Source: CBDBGD01 sp965205235 (GTDB lineage Bacteria; Chloroflexota; Dehalococcoidia; Lucifugimonadales; UBA1127). Taken from it: 64,000 nucleotides of DNA. This document shows, in pieces, positions 55,834 through 61,958 of this stretch. Every line of letters starts with the position of its first letter. Positions within the stretch are counted from its first letter, which is position 1. The stretch covers positions 124,001 to 188,000 of the forward strand of contig CBDBGD010000002.1 of assembly GCA_965205235.1 (NCBI GenBank), in the 5' to 3' direction. Both the position numbers and the translations under genes were made by a program. The notes under the pieces are model-generated. The model saw nothing but the letters and a program-made list of their open reading frames with translations. It was not told where the DNA came from and made no database searches.

Positions 55834-56904
55834 ATGTGGGAGTTGACGGAGCCGGACCTGGAGGCCATCGCCATCGGGGCGGGGATTCTGGGCACGGGCG
55901 GCGGAGGGAACCCCTACGTGGGACGCCTTCGCGCTCGGCAGGCGATGCGAGAGCACGGGCCGGTCAGCGTGCTGGACCCGGACGAGGTGCCGGAGGACGC
56001 GCGCATCGTGTGCGTCGGGGGCATCGGCGCGCCGACGGTGGGCATCGAGAAGATGCGGGACTACCAGGCGTACCACGCGCTGCGGGCGCTGGAGGACTTC
56101 ACGGGCGTGAAGGCCACGGCGCTGATATCGAACGAAATCGGCGGGAGCAACTCGCTGGAGCCGCTGATTCCCGCATCGATCACCGGGCTGCCGGTGGTGG
56201 ACGCCGACGGGATGGGGCGCGCGTTCCCGGAGCTGCAGATGAAGACGTTCTACACCTACGGCGTGCCGCCCACGCCGCTGGCGCTGGCGGACGAGAAGGG
56301 GAACACGGCCGTCATCCCCCACGCCATCGACCCGGTGTGGGTGGAGCGGCTGGCGCGCGCGATGACCATCCAGATGGGCTGCGTGGCGTGCTACGCCGTG
56401 GCGCCCATGACCGCCGAGCAGGTCAGGCGCACGGCGGTGCCGCGCACGCTGACGCTGGCCAGGGACGTGGGGCAGGCAGTGCTGCGCGCTCGGCGGGAGA
56501 GCCAGGACACGACCGAGGCCATCCTGGAGGCCTGCCCCGGAACCGTGCTCTTTCGGGGAGTGGTGTCGGACCTGGAGCGCCGCACGACAGGGGGCTTCGC
56601 ACGGGGGAGGGTGACCATCGAGGGGGTGGGCGAGCGCCGGGGGACGCAAATGACCATCGACTTCCAAAACGAGAACCTGGTGGCACGCGTGGACGGAGAG
56701 GTGACGTGCATGGTGCCGGACCTGATCTGCGTCGTGGACTCGGAGCGGGGGGAGCCCATCACGACGGAGCTGATGCGCTACGGCTTTCGGGTGACGGTGC
56801 TGGGGTTCCTGGCGCCGGCGCTGTGGACCACGCCCGAGGGACTGCGGGTGGTGGGGCCGCGGGCCTTCGGCTACGACCTCGACTACACGCCGCTGGACTT
56901 TTAG
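55834..56904 (+). CDS. DUF917 protein (hydantoinase-associated)
   Basis: A 356-residue DUF917 protein. The start is typical (LTEPDLEAIAIGAGILGTGGGGNPYVGRL), followed by EIGGSNSLEPLIPAS, DADGMGRAFPELQM, AVAPMTAEQVRR and a C-terminal DLICVVDSERGEPITTELM, ending FGYDLDYTPLDF. DUF917 proteins are almost always next to HyuA-type hydantoinase/oxoprolinase subunits, as here, where the next gene follows with a 3-bp gap. The pair may act on a cyclic amide or a related carboxylated compound. The ATG at 55834 follows GTGGGGAAGCG. It is divergent from the GatC-amidase pair. Confidence 0.92.
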   Translation: MWELTEPDLEAIAIGAGILGTGGGGNPYVGRLRARQAMREHGPVSVLDPDEVPEDARIVCVGGIGAPTVGIEKMRDYQAYHALRALEDFTGVKATALISNEIGGSNSLEPLIPASITGLPVVDADGMGRAFPELQMKTFYTYGVPPTPLALADEKGNTAVIPHAIDPVWVERLARAMTIQMGCVACYAVAPMTAEQVRRTAVPRTLTLARDVGQAVLRARRESQDTTEAILEACPGTVLFRGVVSDLERRTTGGFARGRVTIEGVGERRGTQMTIDFQNENLVARVDGEVTCMVPDLICVVDSERGEPITTELMRYGFRVTVLGFLAPALWTTPEGLRVVGPRAFGYDLDYTPLDF

Positions 56905-56907
56905 GCC

Positions 56908-58458
56908 GTGTCGAGCACAATGCTGCTTCGCATCGGAGTGGACGTGGGCGGCACGAACACCGACGCGGTCCTGATGCGGGGCACGGAGCTCCTGGCGCAG
57001 TCCAAATCGCCGACGACCGGCGACGTGACGTCGGGCGTGCTGTCGTCGCTGGAGAACGTGCTGGGGGCCGTGCCATCGGGGGAGTCGGTGAGCGCCGTGA
57101 TGCTGGGCACAACGCACTTCACGAACGCGCTGCTGGAGCGGCGCGACCTGCTCCCAACGGCGGTCATCCGGCTCTGCCTGCCCGCGACGCGCCTGCTGCC
57201 ACCGCTGGTGGACTGGCCGGACGAGGTCCGGGAGGCCGTGGGCGGGCACGTGCACATGGCGGCGGGAGGCCACGAGTTCGACGGGCGGGAGATATCCCCG
57301 CTGGACGCGCAGGGGCTACGCTCGACGGTGAGGGAGCTGCGGAAGCAGGGCGTGCGGGCCGTGGCGCTGTGCGGGGTCTTCTCGCCCGTGGACTCGAGCC
57401 ACGAGAAGCAGGCAGCGGCCCTGGTCCGGGACGAGGCGCCGGAGATGGCGGTGACGCTGTCGCACGAGATCGGCCGGATGGGCGTGCTGGAGCGGGAGAG
57501 CGCGGCGACGCTCAACGCGTGCCTTGCGGAGTCGGCCGAGCGGACCATCGCCGCGATCGAGCAGGCGCTGGCCTCGCTGGGGCTGGAGGCGCCGCTGTAC
57601 CTGAGCCAGAACGACGGCACGCTGATGGACGCGGAGTATGCGGCGCGCTACCCCGTGTTCACCATCGCGTCGGGGCCGACGAACAGCATGCGAGGCGCGG
57701 CGTTTCTGTCGGGCGTCCGCGACGGGATTGTCGTCGACGTGGGGGGGACGTCCACCGACGCGGGAGCGCTGGTGGCGGGGTTCCCCCGGGAGGCGTCGGT
57801 GGCGGTGGAGATCGCCGAGGTGCGGACGAACTTCCGCATGCCGGACGTCGTTTCCATCGCCCTGGGCGGGGGCAGTGTCGTGCACCAAGACCCCCTGCGC
57901 ATCGGGCCGGACAGCGTCGGGTACCGGCTGACGGCGGAAGGGCTCGCGTTCGGAGGCAGCACGCTGACGACGACAGACCTGGCGGTGGCCGGCGGGCTGG
58001 CGAGCGCGGGCGCCCCCACACTGGTCGCTGGACTCGACCGCGGGCTGGTGCGCGACGGCCTGGCGGAGGTCCAAGGGCGTGTGGAGGAGCTGGTGAACCA
58101 GCTCAAGCTCAGCGCCGCGCCGGTGCCCGTGGTGCTGGTCGGAGGCGGGAGCATTCTGCTGGGCGACTCGCTGGCGGGGGCGTCGGCGGTGCTGCGACCG
58201 CGGCACGCGGAGGTCGCGAACGCCATCGGCGCTGCGATCGCACAGGTGGGCGGCCAGGTGGAGCGGGTCTACGACCTGGGCCGCACGAGCCGTGAGGAGG
58301 CGCTGGCCGACGCTCGACAGGAGGCGTCGGAGAAGGCCGTGGCGGCGGGGGCGAACGCGGCGACGGTGGAGGTTGTGGAGGTGGAGGAGGTGCCGCTGAC
58401 CTACCTGCCGAGCAACGCCGTACGGGTGCGGGTCAAGGCCGTGGGGGACCTGGCGTAG
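56908..58458 (+). CDS. Hydantoinase/oxoprolinase-family protein (HyuA-like)
   Basis: A 516-residue protein of the actin/ROK-like ATPase fold. The phosphate-1 loop IGVDVGGTNTDAVLM is at the start, then AVMLGTTHFTNALLERRDL. A second ATP loop IVVDVGGTSTDAG is near 275, and SIALGGGSVV and VVLVGGGSILLGDSL follow. HyuA and 5-oxoprolinase use ATP to open a cyclic amide. It starts with GTG 3 bp after the DUF917 stop, so the two are one operon. It is shorter than full oxoprolinase (no HyuB half), which fits the DUF917-paired subgroup. Its stop lies 10 bp from the left 37-bp direct repeat. Confidence 0.92.
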   Translation: MSSTMLLRIGVDVGGTNTDAVLMRGTELLAQSKSPTTGDVTSGVLSSLENVLGAVPSGESVSAVMLGTTHFTNALLERRDLLPTAVIRLCLPATRLLPPLVDWPDEVREAVGGHVHMAAGGHEFDGREISPLDAQGLRSTVRELRKQGVRAVALCGVFSPVDSSHEKQAAALVRDEAPEMAVTLSHEIGRMGVLERESAATLNACLAESAERTIAAIEQALASLGLEAPLYLSQNDGTLMDAEYAARYPVFTIASGPTNSMRGAAFLSGVRDGIVVDVGGTSTDAGALVAGFPREASVAVEIAEVRTNFRMPDVVSIALGGGSVVHQDPLRIGPDSVGYRLTAEGLAFGGSTLTTTDLAVAGGLASAGAPTLVAGLDRGLVRDGLAEVQGRVEELVNQLKLSAAPVPVVLVGGGSILLGDSLAGASAVLRPRHAEVANAIGAAIAQVGGQVERVYDLGRTSREEALADARQEASEKAVAAGANAATVEVVEVEEVPLTYLPSNAVRVRVKAVGDLA

Positions 58459-58468
58459 CGGGGCTCCC

Positions 58469-58505
58469 TACTCCTCGACTCCGTACTCCCGCTGGCGGCG
58501 GACGA
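58469..58505. repeat. 37-bp direct repeat, left copy (att-like)
   Basis: This matches 59911-59947 at 35 of 37 positions, with mismatches at the fourth and twelfth bases. On the minus strand it reads as the last codons of an isocitrate-lyase-family gene (VRRQREYGVEE, then TAG), separated from that gene by the DGQHR insert. It is best explained as the original gene end, displaced. Confidence 0.88.
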
Positions 58506-58557
58506 CAGTACTAACGGCTAGTGAGGGGCAGGCCAGCAATCTACGCGCGCACCGCCA

Positions 58558-59781
58558 CTACATTCTTACAGCCGGTCTACCTGGCCTCGCGTGCAGGTTG
58601 GCCCGCCACGCTGTCTCAAGTTCCTTGGCCAACCTCTTGTAGTTTGCGGCACCGGTCATGAGAGTGGCGTCACCTTTGCCTGCGGGGTAGTAATCGTCGG
58701 ATTTGTTGCCCTTCTTGGTGAACCAATAGGGGTATTCCTCAATGCGAGAGCCCTGCAACATATCGATAAACCGCTTCTTGGTCATGTCTATCTCGGTGCT
58801 TCCCAGCAATATCGTCTTTAGTATGGCAGCGAGTGCGATATGGCAAGCGGAAGATCCGATTGGCGCCCACAAGACATTCGTAAAGGGTTCATCGTTCGCG
58901 GCCGGGTTGACGGAAGCTACAGCTGACCAGAAGTTCTTGAGCACCGCAGTGTGAAATGTAAATGAGTCCACGACATCGCCGTTGTGGATCATGTCAGCCA
59001 CAGTCGCCTTGATATCGTCGTCCGTTAGTATCGGACGCAGACTGGTGAAGAACGACTGGAGCGTGGTGCTGCTCGGAGGCGCGCTGGGCATCTGGATCCG
59101 ATTCAGCCAGGGAGAGTCCTGGGAGGTGTTCATTGCGGTCGCGATTCTGCTTGCCTCGAACTTCCAGCTGTCAGTGTCCGGGACAGCGGTCGTCAGCGCC
59201 TTCATTTCATCGTCGCTCAGATTCCCCTCGTCCAATCGTCGCTGGACTACCCTCAAAGCCAAGTCGGTCCTGACCTTCTTCTGATAGTCATTGATCAGGA
59301 GGAACTGGGCTATCTCCTCTGCCAACGACAAGTTGACAAATATACGGACGTCTATCGTTGTGCCGTCTCCGATATCACCTTTGCTGTACGCCCGCTCGAT
59401 ACCAAGATACCGAGTCCCTCCGTCAATTAGGGATAGCCATGGCTTCCGGCCCCTGAGGGCAAAAGTCAGGAATCCGAGCCTCCCTTGCGGGTCCAAACTC
59501 TGATAGCTGCAATCTTCTGCTGCGGTTTCACGGCCATCCACACGGGCGTTAGCCGTTAGTTCAAACAGCTTTGGGTGTATGTCGTCCTTTTTGCACCTCG
59601 CCAGGTATGCGGCCACCTGATTGCCCCGTGTTGTCCTGTTAGACTCCTGCCTCTGGAAGCCACCACCAGTCTGCTCGTTGTAGAAGTCAACGAACGAGTC
59701 CTCGATCAAGTGGTTGGCCGGGTAGGACACGCTGTAGCTGCCGTCGCTATTCTTCTTTGCCAACAGTAGTCGCTGCTGCAT
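58558..59781 (-). CDS. DGQHR-domain (DndB-like) protein, sole cargo of a small insert
   Basis: A 407-residue protein of the DGQHR/DndB-like group. The N-terminal core has RTTRGNQVAAYLARCK (~49-64). The signature is present in altered form as D120-G-G-T-R124 (usually DGQHR), followed by the FLLINDYQKKVRTDLALRVVQRR motif (~160-185) typical of the family. DndB represses and tunes the phosphorothioation genes; orphan DGQHR proteins are common on mobile islands and their role is unclear. There is no dndA or dndC-E here. AGGAGA precedes the ATG. The gene has markedly lower GC than its surroundings and fills the space between the 37-bp repeats, so it is probably a recent arrival. Confidence 0.82.
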   Translation of the reverse strand: MQQRLLLAKKNSDGSYSVSYPANHLIEDSFVDFYNEQTGGGFQRQESNRTTRGNQVAAYLARCKKDDIHPKLFELTANARVDGRETAAEDCSYQSLDPQGRLGFLTFALRGRKPWLSLIDGGTRYLGIERAYSKGDIGDGTTIDVRIFVNLSLAEEIAQFLLINDYQKKVRTDLALRVVQRRLDEGNLSDDEMKALTTAVPDTDSWKFEASRIATAMNTSQDSPWLNRIQMPSAPPSSTTLQSFFTSLRPILTDDDIKATVADMIHNGDVVDSFTFHTAVLKNFWSAVASVNPAANDEPFTNVLWAPIGSSACHIALAAILKTILLGSTEIDMTKKRFIDMLQGSRIEEYPYWFTKKGNKSDDYYPAGKGDATLMTGAANYKRLAKELETAWRANLHARPGRPAVRM

Positions 59782-59909
59782 GAATGGGTCTCCTGAGCCC
59801 AGAATGACAGAACAATAGCAGATATCTGGAGCGGTGTCAATGCTCAGATATTCCGCTCTGTAATATCGCTACGATAACTTGTGCGGGTGGCTTCGAAACT
59901 GGCTCTGTC

Positions 59910-60776
59910 TTACCCCTCGACGCCGTACTCCCGCTGGCGGCGGACGAACTCCTCGGTGCGGATGACCTGCGCCAGTAGGTCGGCGGGCGCGAGGCGGTCG
60001 CCGAGGGCCTCCAAGCTGCCGCCGTCTCGGAGATGCGCCAGCACGTCGTGGACGGCGCGCACCGCCGCAGCGTAGACGGCCTGCCCAAGCATGACGATGC
60101 GAACGTTGTTGGCCGCCAAGAACGCGGCATCGTCACGGGCGTCGGGCGGTGGGCTGAGGACGCAGAGGGGGAGCGGCGTGGCCCGGTGGACGGCCTCGAT
60201 GTCGTCCCGACCGCCGGGCACGCCCGCCAGCATGACCGCGTCTGCGCCCGTCTCGGTGTAGGCCGCGATGCGGGCCATGGCCTCGTCGTGCGGGCACTCG
60301 CGGAGGGCGGCGGTGCGGGCGACGATGACCGTGTCGGGGTCGGAGCGGGCGGCGAGGGCGGCCTGGAGCTTGCCGACCTGCTCCTCGACGGAGACGAGGC
60401 CGGGGTCGGCGACGCCGAACCGGCGGGGTACGGCATTGTCCTCGATCTCAATGGCCGAGACGCCCGCGGCCTCGAGGTCTTCCACCGTTCGCATGACGTT
60501 GACCGCGCCGCCGTAGCCGTCCTCGGCGTCGACCATGAGGCTCACCGGGGCGGCGCGCATGATGCGGCGGCAGTGGTCGGCGAGGTCGGACGAGTTGGCG
60601 AGGACGAGGTCCGGCACGGCAAGGGACGCGGCTTTGGCCACGGAGCCGGAGAGGACGCAGACGGAGTAGCCGAGGAGCTGCGCGATGCGCGCGGAGAGGG
60701 GGTCGAAGATGTTGGCGGCGAGGACGGGCGCGTCGCCGGCGAGGGCGTGCCGGAACTGCTGTCGAGGGGTGGGCAT
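59910..60776 (-). CDS. Isocitrate lyase/PEP mutase-family enzyme
   Basis: A 288-residue member of the isocitrate lyase/phosphoenolpyruvate mutase superfamily. Markers are IFDPLSARIAQLLGYSVCVLSGS, LMVDAEDGYGGAVNVMRTVEDLEAAGVSAIEIED with the Mg2+-binding acids, VIVARTAAL, and GADAVMLAGVP. The usual Cys of the flexible catalytic loop (KKCGH) is not evident; the loop position reads NAVPRRFGV, more like oxaloacetate decarboxylase or carboxyvinyl-phosphonate-type members. Its last codons (VRRQREYGVEG, TAA) form the right 37-bp direct repeat, so its 3' end was probably replaced on insertion of the DGQHR element, with one residue changed. Confidence 0.88.
   Translation of the reverse strand: MPTPRQQFRHALAGDAPVLAANIFDPLSARIAQLLGYSVCVLSGSVAKAASLAVPDLVLANSSDLADHCRRIMRAAPVSLMVDAEDGYGGAVNVMRTVEDLEAAGVSAIEIEDNAVPRRFGVADPGLVSVEEQVGKLQAALAARSDPDTVIVARTAALRECPHDEAMARIAAYTETGADAVMLAGVPGGRDDIEAVHRATPLPLCVLSPPPDARDDAAFLAANNVRIVMLGQAVYAAAVRAVHDVLAHLRDGGSLEALGDRLAPADLLAQVIRTEEFVRRQREYGVEG
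59911..59947. repeat. 37-bp direct repeat, right copy (att-like)
   Basis: This forms the 3' end of the isocitrate-lyase-family gene and matches the left copy at 58469-58505 in 35 of 37 bases, in the same orientation. The two copies are 1442 bp apart and flank the DGQHR gene. Confidence 0.88.
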
Positions 60777-60928
60777 GGGGCACCTCCGCTGGTGGTCTGG
60801 GGGGAGTGTACCACTGGGGGGTGGTTGGGGGGCATCCGGCGGCGGGCTCAGGGGCGAGCGGGAGGGGGAAGCAGGCAGCCGGCCTTCGCCTGCTGCGACC
60901 TCAGGAGACGCAGAGGGTTGGCATTGGC

Positions 60929-61345
60929 CTAGCCTCCCCTCAGCAGAGCAACGAAGCCAGCCTGCTCAAAGTCCCGGTCGTATGCCAAGGCCTCGGTAAT
61001 GCCCCGCTCTTCCATGACAAGAAAGCTGGCGCAGTCCGTGAGACTCCACCGCTGGTCGCTGCGGAAGGCGTAGCGCTCCACGGCGGCGCTGAACTGCGCA
61101 TCCGTCTGAGGGACTATCTCCACGCTGGGACTGCTTCCGAGGTCTTGGAGCAGCTGTGCAGCGTTCAGCCTGTGACCGGGGCCCATCCTGGAAAAGTGGT
61201 TCAGGACTTCAGTCAAAACCATCTGCGTTGTGACCACTGTTGCCTGGTCATAAGCCGCCGCCATGGCTGAGGCTCGGTCATGCATCTGATCGCCGGGAAG
61301 CGATACCGCTATCCAGTAGCCGGTATCCGCGAAGACCAACGCCAT
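60929..61345 (-). CDS. PIN-domain ribonuclease toxin
   Basis: A 138-residue PIN-domain protein. The acidic metal site is present: Asp7 (LVFADTGYW), Glu in MVLTEVLNHF (~46), and Asp in SLTDCASFLVM (~104), then YDRDFEQAGF with the late Asp. PIN toxins cut RNA. Its ATG shares one base with the TGA of the DUF104-type gene upstream (TGATG), as in a toxin-antitoxin operon where the antitoxin comes first. The length suits VapC-like toxins. The target RNA is unknown. Confidence 0.9.
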   Translation of the reverse strand: MALVFADTGYWIAVSLPGDQMHDRASAMAAAYDQATVVTTQMVLTEVLNHFSRMGPGHRLNAAQLLQDLGSSPSVEIVPQTDAQFSAAVERYAFRSDQRWSLTDCASFLVMEERGITEALAYDRDFEQAGFVALLRGG

Positions 61346-61620
61346 CAGTCTGCTTCTTTGGGATAGCCATAGAGATAATGCTTGTGGTTCATGGCGAGGT
61401 CTGTTGGGATGCTCGCCGATTCTTCCGAAGGGATGTCTTTCTGTCGTTCCCGCGCCCGCTCCACAATGGCGACCAGTCCCTGCCTGGGCGCCGGCGTCTC
61501 CTCCTGGGCCTCCGCCCCTGCGCCTTGCACCGACACCATGACCTCCGCGCCCTCCTCCAGGTCAAGGGGCTCCATCGGCGTGAGGACGCCGTTACCATAC
61601 TTTGCTCGCACTGTGCTCAC
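61345..61620 (-). CDS. DUF104-family (AF2212-like) antitoxin
   Basis: A 91-residue protein. The N-terminal AF2212-like fold is clear: STVRAKYGNGVLTPMEPLDLEEGAEVMVSV. The rest is a flexible linker and an acidic helix that may wrap around the PIN toxin (RARERQKDIPSEE). The start is GTG at 61620, chosen because GGAGGAG precedes it. It is the first gene of the pair and overlaps the toxin by one base. Such antitoxins neutralise their PIN partner and may repress the operon, though this family has no evident DNA-binding motif. Confidence 0.87.
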   Translation of the reverse strand: MSTVRAKYGNGVLTPMEPLDLEEGAEVMVSVQGAGAEAQEETPAPRQGLVAIVERARERQKDIPSEESASIPTDLAMNHKHYLYGYPKEAD

Positions 61621-61774
61621 CGGTCTCCTCCGCACGCGCTTCGTCGTCCCTGACGCCTGCTTTCAGGCCATTATAGCCCATCAAGCACCGGAGATGAGGC
61701 TGCCCGGCCCGCGCCCGCTGGTTCCGGCGCACGCGCGCCGCTCATGACGGGAGTCCCGGGCTCGGACAGAAGAA

Positions 61775-61816
61775 ACGCCCCCAGGTGGGGGCGTCGGCCC
61801 GGAGATGCTATCTCCG
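61775..61816. terminator. Two tandem hairpins upstream of the molybdenum hydroxylase gene
   Basis: ACGCCCCC-AGGT-GGGGGCGT (61775-61794) and CGGAGAT-GCT-ATCTCCG (61800-61816) are perfect stems of eight and seven pairs. Neither has a T-run, so termination is uncertain. They lie in the 338-bp gap 61621-61958. The rest of that gap shows only TAGAAT at 61926-61931 as a possible -10 box for the next gene. Confidence 0.5.
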
Positions 61817-61958
61817 GGGGGGTTGATTCACTCTATGGTCTCGACGAGCCCTTGTCAACCGCGCAAGTAGCCAGTCAAGCGATAACCCAACCGACCCACT
61901 GCCCGTGCCGACTAGAGCCTCGTGGTAGAATGGGGCCACCAGCGTAGGAGAGGATGCA

